A stretch of DNA of 64,000 bases from Monosporascus cannonballus (GCA_004154925.1 QJNS01000104.1:124001-188000); one strand, 5' to 3'. Counted from the first letter of the stretch, positions 10,983 to 22,850 are shown. Notes: generated by a model from the sequence alone, not told the origin. Program-made: numbers and translations.

Positions 10983-11990
10983 GTCTATGCCTGCGGCGCA
11001 TGAAAATAGGGGGCTCTCTGGCAGGTGCAGTGAGCCGAGATTGATTGTTATAACCTCGCATACGGCAATCGCTAATCAATATCGAGCAGCAAATTTCTGT
11101 GCGTTACGACTAGGCCGTATAGCTCATTGTCTACTGCTTTGCATACCCTCTACGTGCAGTCCGCAAGATTCACCATTCACTATGGGTTTGCGCTATCCAT
11201 TTAAGAAAAGTGTAGGAGCGTAGAGTGTGTATGTTCATGGAATAGGCGGGGTGGCAGGGAGCAGTCACTATTGAACGTACTGAAGCTTTGGGTAGAGAGA
11301 TTCATCTTCGGTCCATAGATCCATGGCGTCGTCAACTTGGCCTTTCGACAGACATGATTAATTCAGTTGCTTATCAGCGAAATTCAAACAACTCTTTCAC
11401 GGTGAAGTTGGCGTTGGGTCTATTAGGTAGCCAGACAAAATCGTTACAAAGTATAAGTGGCGCACCGAGAGGCCCGACTGGACTGAGGAGGGGTGGAGGG
11501 GTAATCGGTGATAAAAAGTTCACCGCCTGCTGTAAGGGGCTAATCTTCACCGATTCTGCCAGCTATAAACACCGACATAGCCCGTCGACGCCATGGGGGT
11601 GTTATTGAACCAGTAAGTGTTCCTTATCCAGAACCAAAAGTGCACCAGAGCAACTTAATCTCACCGTCTTCTAGGACGCATTAAATTACGACCTTGATTT
11701 TAGGAAGAGCTACCGTAGCTTAACGGGACGCTCAGTGAGTTTGCGTTTTCACCCCTGAAGCTAAGACCTGGGACATGGTCGTTTTGCTGAATGCTTAAAG
11801 GGGGGGGGGGGGGNNNNNNNNNNCCCCCCCCCCCCGCGCTGTAGGCAAACTCTCTTTGGAGCATGCAGGCGCACTTCTAATTCGAACTTCACATATTTTC
11901 AGGCCGTTGATTGTTCTAGCGGCAACATAGTTTTGCGTTGAGTCCTGCCCTACTTGAGCCGCGTTACATGACGTATCGAAAATAGGGGTT
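10983..11990. other. Intergenic region containing an assembly gap
   Basis: No supported gene. A 106-codon open frame at 11288-11608 has no recognisable features. The segment contains the N gap at 11814-11823, so gene content here could be incomplete. Confidence 0.45.
11800..11835. other. Assembly gap flanked by G14 and C12 homopolymers
   Basis: Fourteen G residues (11800-11813), ten N (11814-11823) and twelve C (11824-11835), followed by normal sequence. A G run facing a C run across a fixed-length N block is most simply an artefact at a contig join. A real G-tract that blocked sequencing from both sides would look similar. Confidence 0.9.
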
Positions 11991-13753
11991 CTATTTATCA
12001 GTGCGATCCTGGAATGCCAGTTTCGACCTCTCGGTCTCATCTTCGACCACGGTGGCTGCCCTTCTTCTGTTCTCCTTCTGTAGGACGATAAAAAGAGCGA
12101 CCGAGGACAGAATGGTGATACCGTAGCTGTAGCCGGTGGTTAACGACCTAGGAACAATGCAATCGGGCAGGGGTCCTACCAGATGATGAGACCAAGCCAG
12201 AGTTCGGGGTAATGGTGAGCCTTGCTCTGGGATCTGACCAACTGCGGACCGATGATGTTGCCTAACTACAGTGTCAGCGCCGAATGCATAAAATATCAAC
12301 GGGATATTCGATGTTATACACGTACCGACGCAATACGCTACGAATATGGTAGCAGCTGTGAAGCTCTTCTTGGTATGTCCAGCAACGTTGGACATACCAA
12401 TAGTGATAATCAGACTGACAACGCCGCCAAAGGTGCCCGTAATGGTGTACCCAGCAACAGGGGCAGCTGCGTGGAATGTCCACTCGCTCTTCCATATAAT
12501 TGCGCAGCCGGCTATAACTGGTAGACAGCAGATGATCAGCATCAAAATCCGAATGTTGGGAATATGTGAGCCGAGCCAGCCAGTCAGCAGGATCACGACG
12601 AAGCAGAGACCCCCGAGTGGGAACTGGAACAGGATAGAATCGAGGGTGCTCCAGCCGAACGTAGAAACAATCAACGGGCCGAAACCAGACACGGCTCCGT
12701 TCACGGTGTATGCCGAAGCCATCATGAGAGCAATGAGCCAGATCTTGACGTCGAGGGCGGCCTCCCTGAGCTGGGCCCACTTGAACTTGGTGCACCGGAC
12801 ACCGGTCTGACAGTAGCGCAGGCGCTCGACAGCGGCAAAACTCTCCTCCTTGGTCAGGAACCAGGCGGAGACGGGAGAGCTCGGGACGGCGAAGCAGAAG
12901 AGGCCGAACAGGAAGGTCAGGGCCCCGGCGAGCAGGTAGATGTATTGCCAGGGGCGGAGGGCGCCGCCGGTAATTTGGGCGAAGCCGTAGTTGAGGGCGC
13001 CGCCGAGGATGGCCCACAGCCCCGTCGACGAGAACCACCAGCTCTGACGTAGCGACTGCTCGGCCTGCGTGTAGAAGCCGCTGACTATGCACATGAACCC
13101 CGTGGGGATGATGCTCTCGACGAAGCCGAGGAAGAAACGCTGCCCGTACAGCCCGCCGTGCGACGTCACGCCCGCTGTCGCCGCGCATGTCGCAGCCCAC
13201 ACGCACACCACGCCCCCGAGCACCCGCCCCAGGTCCAGCCGCTGCATGGCGAACGACATCGGGTACAGCCCCGCCAGCATACCGAAGTAGAAGAGCGACG
13301 TCGCCCAGCTGAGCCTCGAGGTGTCGACCGCGCCTGGGTTGCTCGGGTCCGGCACGCTGAGCTCCAGGTCGGACGTCATGCCGAAGAGGACCGCGGATCC
13401 GAGGATCGCCTGTGAGTGTGTGAGTATCTAGCCACGACCGAAGACGGTATGCAGCGTGCTGCATAGTACCTACCTTGTCATAGTAGACCAGGCCGTCTAC
13501 GCGGGGGCTTAGTCAGCTCGACTCCGAATGAGAGATAGGGGTCGTCGGTCAACTTACAACCAAACATCATTGCAGGTATCAGAAACCAGTCGATCTTGCG
13601 CACGGCACAAGCTACGACGACCGGACCAATGGCGTGGCTTCCTGTTCCGACCATCTCCAAGGCGACGTCATTTTCACCTCGGTCTGTTCCGGGGCCGGGC
13701 GGGGCCGGATTTACGACCACCTCCAAAGACATGATAGGACATTGTATCAACAT
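11991..13753 (-). CDS. MFS transporter, anion:cation symporter (allantoate permease-like) family
   Basis: Plasma-membrane proton-coupled transporter of organic anions or vitamins; the substrate cannot be read from sequence. The exons are 13753-13558, 13496-13474 (a 23-nt microexon), 13409-12326, 12261-12180 and 12126-11991, which join in frame to 506 residues; the second ATG at 13732 is an alternative start. Splicing rebuilds the motifs MFGYGLVYYDKAILG (helix 1), AYCVGNIIGPQLVRSQS (helix 10-11) and LWLGLIICYGITIL (last helices), all typical of Dal5-like fungal permeases. The loop after helix 2 and the GQRFFLGFVES motif fit MFS. About 12 hydrophobic segments are visible, with a long hydrophilic middle loop (RLRYCQTGVRCTKFKW) and a charged C-terminus. 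It lies 754 bp downstream of a same-strand Zn2Cys6 regulator, which may control it. Confidence 0.92.
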
Positions 13754-14506
13754 AATCTATATCATTCCGTCCGTACCGCTATAAAAGTGGACCGGTAGAG
13801 AACAGAAAGGCTTATGACTGTAAAATCTTGCAGGGTTGAAACTTTTCAGACTCGGCGATAGTGGAGTGACGTCTTCGCCAATCGTTATAAAGCCACCTTG
13901 GCATCGCTGGTGAGCTCTTGGCTGACAAGATAAATGAATCGACGTCTTTACAAATGAGCTTAGCGAAACGAAGAGTAGGCTAAACGCTGTCTGTCGCCTA
14001 TCCCGTTAGGCTTTCACTTACGTAGCTAAGCGTTTTTTATTGAAGCGCTTCCGAGGCTTTTCAAATCTGTTTCACCGTTTTGTGTAACATTATTTATTTA
14101 AAAGGGACACTAGGGGATGATAAGGGTCCCTTTTGAAATGACGGCATTGCAATTAACTATCCGTAATCTGCCTAGAGACTTTGAACCATATGTAGTCCAA
14201 AATCCAGAGGAACATGCCACATCCAATAAGAGGGTGTATAACCGAACCGAGAGGCTGGTCCTATATAGATCAAGTAACATTTGGCCGGATTTTGGCATAT
14301 ATATGGCAGCCGTAACTAGAATACGGAAGTCATATAACCCTGGCAAGTACCAAGGATGAACCAGGCAGCACCCCCTGCCGTTGTTGTAAAATTTCAAGTC
14401 GAACGATCTCATATCCATAATGCACGGGCGCCTGTATTATATCCATGACTTATGCGCTGTCTAATTCAAGCCACTGTTCAAAGTCACTTAAGTCCGTAGG
14501 GAACCG
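13754..14506. other. Intergenic region, presumed transporter promoter
   Basis: Separates the MFS gene from the upstream regulator on the same strand. Short frames on both strands near 14110-14418 are mutual shadows. CGG/CCG-type half-sites for a Zn2Cys6 regulator might be expected here; I did not find a convincing paired site. Confidence 0.4.
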
Positions 14507-17182
14507 TTACCAGTCCGGATCTTCATTCGTTGCTTCGTGCTCTAGGCTCAGAAAGTCATAGCCCGGCATCAAGTTTGACGACTCTATACTCGTGTTAGCA
14601 CCGAAAGCACCTTGTACCATGCCAACGTTCCGAGAAGTTATAATTATCCGAGATGGAAAAGGGCTCTCATCTGGGAAGGATCGTGTGGGCGCCGAAGACG
14701 AAACCCCTGAATCCGAGACTCCAAACCCTGATGACGACCCCGAGACGACCCCAGAGTCGCCAAGAACGTACCGCAGAGCTGCGACAGCCTTGCGAGCCGC
14801 TCTGGAAGTAGCGCTTGACCGGGCCCAGATGGCCTGAGATGTCCTCAAGAGCCGTTTGATTCTATCCACGCTAATGTCCCCATCGTCTCCCGGCCCAACA
14901 TATTGCTCTTGCCGGCCCGCACTGCGGTTTTGGGGATAAAAGCAAAGGATACTGGTCGCGAGGAGGAATTCATGTAGAAGCGAAGTAGACACCCGCCAAG
15001 TGGTCTCGTTCAAGCGACCGCCTGCTCGGGTCTCCTCGTCGGCAAGATGTTGGAACTCTAGCATCCTCATAGCCGTGGCTATGCACGCTGACCTTGAGTA
15101 AGCATGCTCCCACTGGAGACGAGAGGGGCCCATGAACTTTCTGTGCAAGTCCACCTTCAGTCTCTGCAAGCTTACTTCTAGCCAAATCCTCTTCATAAGC
15201 ACCTGTGACGAGACGTCGAGCGAAGAAGCAAGGCTCTTCCACCGCATGCTGAGTGGAAGGGCGTCCCTGGCCTTGCCGATTTGCTTATCGAGGTCCAAGA
15301 CTCTGGAATAGGAGTGGGACCACGGCTCAATGGCCATATCAGCAACCCCTACGCTGGCCGAGAGCAATCGGTATTAGATAGCGCATAGAGTATAGAAGTC
15401 ACCTCGCTCTCTGGTCGAGAAGGGGGGAGGTCGGCCGTGTCCTCGTCAAAATCTGCATCGTACAGGTTTCGTGGCTCGGCGGTATCGAGCTGGCTTTCTT
15501 TAATCACCGTAGGCAGCCCCATTTGTAGCGAGCTGCTATAGTCTATCTGGGCGATCGTTGTCCAGACACGCCTTCGCATCTCCCCGGCAAAAGGAGATAT
15601 GTCGGGAAAGTGCTTGGCGTCCCGATGATATGCCATATGTATAGCTATTTGAGCTATGTTCCCAGCTAGGACCCAAATTCCCGTCTTGACGCCTTTCGAG
15701 AGGAGGATCTCAACCAGGAGATAGAGTATCAGTGCCTCCAGCACATACGGCCCACATTTCGCATAATGTCCAAGGACAAGACACTGTGCGATCTTCTTCC
15801 TGAGGGTGTCTACCACCGCCTGCCTCTCGGGATCCTGGGTCGGTTGGCTAGGGATGCCGCTGGTAGCCGAGATGTTATGAGGAACAAAGGTCGTTTCTTG
15901 GAGTTCGTCGAGACGCACATTATAGCAAGTAAAAGGCCAACCCATACAATTGGTGTATCCTGGGGACATTTCCAAAAATCATCATACTGTTGTTCGATGC
16001 CAGCAAGGATTCGAAGAGCAGGAATGATCAGAAAACAAGGCCCAACGTAGGGAAAGGGGAATGCAGGTAGCTGGTTGTTAGTGTCAATAGGTAGATAGTG
16101 CCTCACGGAGAAACTTGCCGCTGTGCACGATGCCTGTTCATCGATAGCGAGGGAAGGAAAACAAGGGTAACATGCAAGCATTCGATGAGAGTTGACAATA
16201 TCGTAGATATAAAAGGGACATTCCCTCACCAGTAGCCAAGCCTACAACATTAAAGTAACGGGAGACTAGTCGATCCACAACAGGACGAGGCGGTATAGCG
16301 TGGAGGATCTCAGCACTCGATATATGCGTGGAGCTGCTATAAAATAGGTGGGGTCTCGCTAAGCTGGCCTGCGACTGGATAGGGTCCGGAATACGTCCGT
16401 AGGTTTCGTCCTCCTCGACAAAGTAATGCCTTAGTTCGGCGATGCTGTCGAGCACGGCAGCCTAGTGTGCGCTACTAGCATAGCTCACACCTGATTCGCA
16501 GACCTTAATGCTGCCACAGTCAGAAGGGGGTGGAGAGATTCCACGTTCAGTCTTTGACATGGTTTCTTCGGGCAATTCTGGGTTTTCTCCAGGTACAGAC
16601 GACTCTGGAACATAGACTTCGTCTGGTGTGGCTTGCACAGTAAATTCCGAAGATGACGGGCAGGCCCTTGCGGGATTCTGTTGCCACGTGGGACTCATGA
16701 CTAGGCTCTCGAGCTCGTTGATGCGGTCTTGCACATGGACTGGCCCGTGAGGCCGGCCGGTAGCCGTAGTGTAAGTACACGAGGAGCCCGACCCCCTGCT
16801 GGAGCAGTTGTTACAGGGGTACATACGATCGCATCGTATCCTGACGGTCTAATTAGTCTTCCATGCTGATAGGAAAATACGAGTAGAGAGAACAGATGGA
16901 AAGTGTGAACAGCCGTCATTGACCACATATGGGCTGTCAGAGAAGCGGACTATACGACATGCCCTCTCTGAAAGCGACGCGAGTGGCGTTGACTCACTTC
17001 CGCCTCCGACATGCATTACAAATGAGCTGAGGCTTGTCTCGACGCCTGGAAGGAGGCGGACGCGGCCGGCCGCTAGGAGAATCCGAAGGTGTCGGCTCCT
17101 GGCCTGGTGTATGTGCACTATAGGTGATGTCGGTATTAGACATCCTGTAACTTGAAGATGGTAGAAAGGGTAATATCGACAA
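14507..17182 (-). CDS. Zn2Cys6 fungal transcription factor with Fungal_trans domain
   Basis: Nuclear DNA-binding regulator. Exon 1 (17182-16998) ends inside the zinc cluster, and intron 16841-16997 (GTGAGT...TCAG) joins it to CDRMYP; the rebuilt motif is CNACRRRKIRC then CNNCSSRGSGSSC, matching C-x2-C-x6-C-x5-C-x2-C-x8-C. A linker and short coiled-coil (RINELESLV) follow. The middle homology region includes PPRPVVDRLVSRYFN, WVGLLLAI, and after a 59-nt intron (15860-15918, CATAAC branch) KIAQCLVLGHYAKCGPYVLE, then GEMRRRVWTTIAQIDYSSS and DTAEPRNLYDADFDED. The C-terminal exon runs from about 15367 to 14507. Three joints are unsure: around 16460, 16230-16140 and 15400-15350. At the last I could not find an in-frame GT-AG intron, so a frameshift, sequence error or pseudogenisation remains possible. 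The start could also be the ATG at 17143. Confidence 0.82.
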
Positions 17183-18804
17183 TGGTAAGATCAGAGCATT
17201 CGATGATAACGCATTCCTAGGTGGTAGTTGCAGAGTTTAGACAAATCGGACATAGCAAACTGAACGCGGCACAGTGGCTCGGAGATCCGCGGGCGGTCGC
17301 TTCGACTGTCTGGATCCCGCTAAAGTCAACAATGGCCATAAGCCATTCGATGCAGGTTATCCCGGCTAACCAATTCAGGTCATACTGTTTCGCTGATACC
17401 ATCTATGTCAAGCTCAATCTTACACTCTAGCTCTCTTCTACAAATGTCATAGTAACTCATGAACCCTCTCCCTCGCCCACCGTCTATTTACCGCAGGGTG
17501 CGACAGGTAATACTGGGCGACTTTCCTCGTAGTGAGGCAGAGGAGGAGATCGTAGGTTTAATGACTACATGTGTAATTAGCTTTTACATCTCGTTAGCCC
17601 TTTCCCTCATTCCTCTATTTTCGAACCCCCCCCTTTTTCTCTCGACGCGTTATCCACATGAATCTTGCATTGGGTTTTTCTGTCGTTTCCTTGCGCGGCT
17701 CCGTAAGTGCTGGCCGAGATCTTTTCTTCTAGTATTGTCCTTTTCTCTCAATATCTTCCCACGTAAACAGGTCTAGTTTTACACTGCGCAAGCTGGGGTG
17801 TCAGCTTGTACATTGAGTGAATTGGAGATTATTTATTGAGGAATGAGGATAGCTGCGGATTTGTGTCCAAGGTACTTCTCGGCCCTTAGTAGGGTGTGCA
17901 GACGCCCTACTATGTACCGAAGGATCAAGCCCCTACTCACTCACCCCGGAATTGTGTTGATTCCCATTTCTCGTCTCAAATTATATCAAGGCTCACCTCC
18001 ACTACGTCTCACATGCATCCGCACCCACATGTATTTTCCGTCGTGCCAACCCCATTCGAAACCCGCTATGTACCAGTCTATCATCCGATCGAAATGATAC
18101 TCATCGCTGTGTACTGTGGAGGTCTTCCCGGATTCGTAGCTATGGAGATGTGCCAAAAACTCTGTACTCTAGCAAGGGCGTGGGACTGTCCTAGCCAACC
18201 AAAGTCAATCAGGACATCCCAGAGATAGTTCTCTTGTCTGATGTTGTGAGATTTAAGACCTGATAGTGTCCCGCCATAGTGTGGGGCCTCACATTTTTCG
18301 GCGCTTCAGGATCTGACAGATGTCGTGGATATAATGCCGATTCGGTGAAGAGAATATAGGTTACGCATCATCCTGGGGACTAATTTCGGATCCGGATGTG
18401 GATAGGACCTCACCCCCTCGAGTATGGAATCCTTCCGTATGGCTCTGAGAGGCAACCCCTTGAACCATCACTCCATTGTTCAATTAAGTTGACCGTTACG
18501 CATTCTTGAACTGCTTTTCATGATCAGGGGTCGAGATAATGTAACCATGTCAGGGAAAATGGTAAAGTACGGAGTGAAAGGCAGAAGAAGCAGCTCAGCA
18601 GGTGGTTCGTAGTATGGGTAATAAATAGATGACCATTAATACCTACCTTTTTCTAATTACTCGGGGGCGAAGCCCCACTATATATACACAAATTGGAACC
18701 AAACTGGTGGGTTGCTGGGTCCCGGTAAGGGGGCGGCACCTTGGCACCTAACAAAGTTACCCCTCTTACCGTACTCCTGTCCTTAGAAGCACTATTGGAG
18801 GCCC
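17183..18804. other. Intergenic/subtelomere-like unique DNA before the repeat block
   Basis: About 1.6 kb of ordinary composition with no recognisable gene; frames such as 17459-17776 lack motifs. It is the divergent upstream flank of the Zn2Cys6 gene and the transition zone to the AT-rich repeats. Confidence 0.45.
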
Positions 18805-18834
18805 GCAGGGAGGGGGAGGGGGGGGGGAGGGGTC
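18805..18834 (+). other. G-rich tract (potential G-quadruplex) at the edge of the AT-rich block
   Basis: Successive G runs (GGG, GGGGG, a run of ten G, GGGG) separated by single A residues within about 30 bp, some 50-80 bp before composition drops abruptly to AT-rich. Four or more G runs with one-base spacers fit the G-quadruplex sequence rule. Confidence 0.75.
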
Positions 18835-18884
18835 GAAGGAGGGTAACCGGTAATTCGTAATAACCCTTACAAGTAAAGGTATCG

Positions 18885-19900
18885 TAAAATGAAATTTTAA
18901 TATAACGTAAGGTATTTTTTTAAACAATTAATTATTTTAATATAAATTATTTTTTAAAATTTTTTAAAATTATATTTTTTTTTACTTTTTAATAATAATC
19001 ATAATATATTTTCCCGTATTGTATTATATTATTATTATTTTCATATTATATATTAATAATTATTTGATTTTACGTTTATTTATATAAATAATAAATATAA
19101 AGTATTTTATATGTTTTTATTTCAATAAAGTTATTCCGATTTAATAATTAAATAATAAATATATTAAATAATATAATTTTTTAATGGTTTCGAACAAATA
19201 TAATTATTATAAAACTTAAAATAAATTTTATGTTATTATATGTTAATTTATACGGTATATTATTTTTTAATTTATTTATTATTATTAATTTTTCATATTA
19301 ATTCATTAATATTTTAAAATTTTGATTATTAATTTTATAATAATAATAATAATAATTATTTATAATATTATAATTACAAATTAATTAAAACATTATTACT
19401 AACGAAATATAATAAATTATTAAGGCGGTTTAAATAGCCGTAAAAAAAACCTTATAAGGCAAAAAGGTTATTATTATTATATTTATTGTTAAAAAGGCGG
19501 AAATCGACGTGGTTATTATAGCGGAACGGCAGAAAAATAAATGCCTTACTATCGAACGCCTGGCCGCCGTTGCTAAGAAAAACGTTAAGGCGGTCGACGA
19601 CGCGACTGATTACCTTATTAAACTCGTGGTTATATAAAAACGTACCGCCGACGCCCTCGAAAATATTTAAAAAAGGCTAGTCACTTTTTAGGAGTTTTAC
19701 CGTAAGGTCGTATATATCTCCAAACCTAGCCATTAATAATACCGTAATCGCTAATTCGCTATTATTTAAAATATCGACGTCTTATAAGCGCCTTTTCGTA
19801 AAGGTTTAACTCCCTCGCTTAAAAACGAAAAAAACGAAAATCTGGAAAAATAATAAAAGGGGTCGTTATTAAGTTATTATATGGTCTCGTTATTTTTTTG
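18885..19900. other. Extremely AT-rich RIP-degraded DNA at the repeat boundary
   Basis: Nearly pure A/T with few C or G up to about 19,430. It then becomes somewhat less AT-rich and contains a broken plus-strand frame from 19,497 to about 19,735. I cannot assign the origin of the first 550 bp. It is probably the far end of Gypsy remnant F or of an older repeat. Confidence 0.5.
19497..19735 (+). pseudogene. Degenerate unknown ORF relic, antisense to remnant F
   Basis: A frame that reads well despite RIP, with three stops (TAA, TAA, TAG) in about 78 codons. It contains RQKNKCLTIERLAAVAKKN and DDATDYLIKL, an Ala/Lys/Asp composition typical of a real charged protein. It lies beyond the integrase end of minus-strand remnant F, on the opposite strand, the same relative place as the antisense gene of the other Gypsy elements. 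I see no residue-level similarity to that gene, so it could instead be part of another element. Confidence 0.3.
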
Positions 19901-21674
19901 ATTTTTAAGTTTTCAAATACCCGCTTGACGTAATACCGGAACTTTGCTAATAACTGGCAACTTACTATTTAAATAAATAGAATTATTATTTTTGTTTTAT
20001 TTTATCTTTAAGTTTTTTGTATTTCTTTTCGTATTTCCGTTTTATTCTTTTATTTACGTTATTTAACGGTTTTTACGAGTTATTTTCATTATTATACCCT
20101 TTTTACCGTATTAGGTACTGTCTATTACGGCCGTACCTTTTATGGCCAAAGATCTTTTTTACCGAAATTTCTTAAAAAGGAATCGTAAGTATTATTAAAA
20201 AAATTTAATTCGCTATAAGGTAAATAATACCTAGCTTTTGTCCGTTGGCAAACTGCATACGTTACCACATATTTTTCTACGTCCTTTTTTATACTTTCTC
20301 AAAAATAACTGGCATTTAACCGCTTAACGGTTTTGGAAACCTTCTGGTACTTCGCCGTTAAACTATTATAAATATTTTATATTAGTTTTTTTTATAACGG
20401 GTAATTTTTAAATATATACATTTATTTTTTAAACCGTAATAAAAAATCTTAATTTATTTGCCAAATATACTTTATAACGGCCTATTTATTATGGCATTAT
20501 TTTTATATTAACGATTTTATAAAATTATTTTCTTATTAAGTTATTCGTATAAATTTGGTAATAAATTTTTTTAATTTATTTTAATCTTTAAATATAATTA
20601 ATATTAAAGCGTATCCTGGTTTTTAGGCTGTTTTTAAGTAACCGTTTATTCGCTGGCAGCCCGGAACTTCCACTGCTTTAATATATATCGCTAAAGGCTT
20701 TACGGATATTATGCTGAATTTCCCTAGGAAATAGGGTAAAACCTATTTGTTTACCTTCTGCTTCGCAGATGCGTTCTTTAGGTCCGGATGCCTTAATAAT
20801 TTATTTGCCGGATTTTGCCGGTCTTCCCTATAATGGATTTTGAAATCGAAATTAACTAGGTATTTTATCCAATTTATCTGTTTTGCGTTCGGCTTGGATT
20901 TGGATATCAGATATTTGTGATTTAGGTGGTCCGTAATTACCTGAATGGTTTTTTTTCCGATTCGAAACCTAATTACTATCTCAAACCTGGGCCGAGGAAC
21001 TAGGGCCCCTTATTCCGTAACCTAAGCCTCCCGTACCCCAAGTGATATATTATTTAACCCTGTTATTAAGGAATTGCGGCCTTTTAGGCGTTAATTCCCT
21101 TTATATCTGGATTCCTTATATCTAAAATACTTTATTTTGGAAAAATTAGGCCTTATATATTTTTTTCCGTAATTATAATACCGTACAGCCATTACGAACT
21201 TTTTACGGCTATCTAGCAGGTTCGATATAAATCCCGTATTAACCTTTTTTTTAATAACAATAATAGGGCTAATAAGGTTAATAAATCGTTAATTCGCCGG
21301 TACGTCCCCGGTTTAAGTTTAACTATGTACCGGTATAACCTTTTTAAATTTTTTATTTCTCTTTTTTTATTAAATCTATTTTATGCAAAATAAAAAAAAT
21401 AATTTTACCTGTTATATTTTCGTTATTAAATTTCCTTTAATTTCTGGAAAAATTCGTTTAATAATTTTATTTTATAATATAACAATAAATTTAAATAATA
21501 ATCGTATTATTCGTATTCTTTTCGAAATGTCGTTAGGGTTTTCGGCCTTTATTATTTCGTATTAGTCCAGGAAAATTATAAATTTCTTTCCGGGTCGTTA
21601 TTATAATTTCGTTAATTTAACGTTAATTGTAAAATTGCGGGTCTCTTTATTTCCAATATTTTGTTTAGCCAAAT
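19900..21674 (-). mobile_element. Gypsy remnant F: RIP-mutated Ty3/Gypsy pol fragment
   Basis: On the minus strand the translation contains Ty3/Gypsy pol motifs in order from high to low coordinate. A degraded reverse-transcriptase-side segment lies near 21,300. A RNase H end follows near 20,800-20,950 (TDHLNHKYLISKSKPNA, then FDFKIHYREDRQNPANK). An integrase zinc-binding region lies near 20,170-20,300 (KKDVEKYVVTYAVCQRTKA). Many frames are closed by TAA/TAG. The reverse-transcriptase core appears deleted. The remnant is cut at its upstream side by element A, and I could not find its continuation on the other side. It is distinct in sequence from the A-D/G family. Confidence 0.75.
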
Positions 21675-22050
21675 TGTTACGACCCAACCCAAGACCGGCC
21701 TCAAAGACGGTCGGATCCACATGAAAAAGATTACGTAATTTGGATCTCTTTTGGCGACAAGATCCAAATAAATCTATATAGAATTAACTGAATCCAATGG
21801 CATTGGATCTGTAGAAATGTCAAGATCTAATAACGATCTAATCTAATCTAGAAGGAATATATATACGTTTATTATTTCCATAATTTAAATAATTTTAGCT
21901 TGCAATATAATATCGTTACCCAAGGCACTCTTGGTATTACGAGACGTAATACGATTATTATATCTATTATTTAGATTCTTACGATATTTTTGCCAACATA
22001 AACCCGTACGATTAAGGTTTAATAGTTAGTTAAACCTCTTAGCCATTATA
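21675..22050 (+). repeat. 5' LTR of element A (U3 type 1)
   Basis: Starts TGTTACGACCCAACCC and ends with the shared block GTTTAATAGTTAGTTAAACC...GCCATTATA. Its U3 resembles that of element C, not that of A's own 3' LTR. Confidence 0.85.
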
Positions 22051-22464
22051 CGTTGCAAGCTTTTATTTAATAATATCGTTAAATTTTGAGCAATATCGAT
22101 TAACGTTATATTTACTAGCAAGTAGCCCGAATAGCCTACTTATCAGGTCCCTGATTACCCGGATATTAAAATGGAATCTGAGGAGAAAAAGGAAAAGTTT
22201 CGCCTTTTTCGCGAAGAAGTTTTTCGACGTCGGGATATTATGAACGAACGTATTTTCCAGCTTGAAAAAAATAATAATAACTTTACGACGTCCTTTTAAG
22301 CCGCTTATAAGAAGCTTAAGGAAAAAGGAAAAGCTCTCGAAACCGGAAAGCCTTTTTGAACAAGCCAGGTTATTTAGCTAAATTCCATTAAGGAACCGGG
22401 AAAGGTTTTTAAACTTCCCAAGCTAGAACTTTTCGACGAAACCTTAACTAAGTTATAATTGTTC

Positions 22465-22469
22465 TTAAC
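22465..22469 (+). repeat. TSD of element B, left copy (TTAAC)
   Basis: Identical to 36,507-36,511 on the other side of B. Confidence 0.9.
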
Positions 22470-22850
22470 TGTTACGACCCAAGCCAGCTGAGCCTGCGAA
22501 AACGGTCCAGCCAAGATTACGAAGTTACGCTAGTTCAAAGTCACGTGATCAGTGCTTAGCGGGTTTTAACTAAGTACAACTAAGTACAACTAAGCAGTAC
22601 TAAGCAACCGTTTAATAAGGCTTTGCTAAGCAAAAATAAGCAGTAATAAAGAAATCAAAATATATATGCTTATTATTTCATAATTTAAATAACTTTAGCT
22701 TATAATATAATATTATTATCCAAAGTATTTTTGGAATTATAAAACGTAATATGATTATTATATTTATTACTTAGATTTTTATAATATTCATATTAATATA
22801 AACCCGTATAACTAAAGTTTAATAATTAATTAACCTATTTAGCCGTTATA
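22470..22850 (+). repeat. 5' LTR of element B (U3 type 2)
   Basis: 381 bp, equal in length to its partner at 36,126. U3 retains an intact TCACGTGA palindrome near 22,543. Confidence 0.9.

Noticed and set aside
12274..13464. 396-codon minus-strand frame over the MFS gene
   Set aside because: Arg/His/Pro-rich shadow; the transporter frame has membrane helices and family motifs.
17183..18850. Telomere or subtelomere repeat array
   Set aside because: No TTAGGG-type repeats seen; only unique DNA and the G-rich tract.
22040..22060. tRNA primer-binding site directly after the 5' LTR
   Set aside because: I looked for a TGG-starting site complementary to a tRNA 3' end and saw none; RIP may have erased it, or the element may be self-primed.
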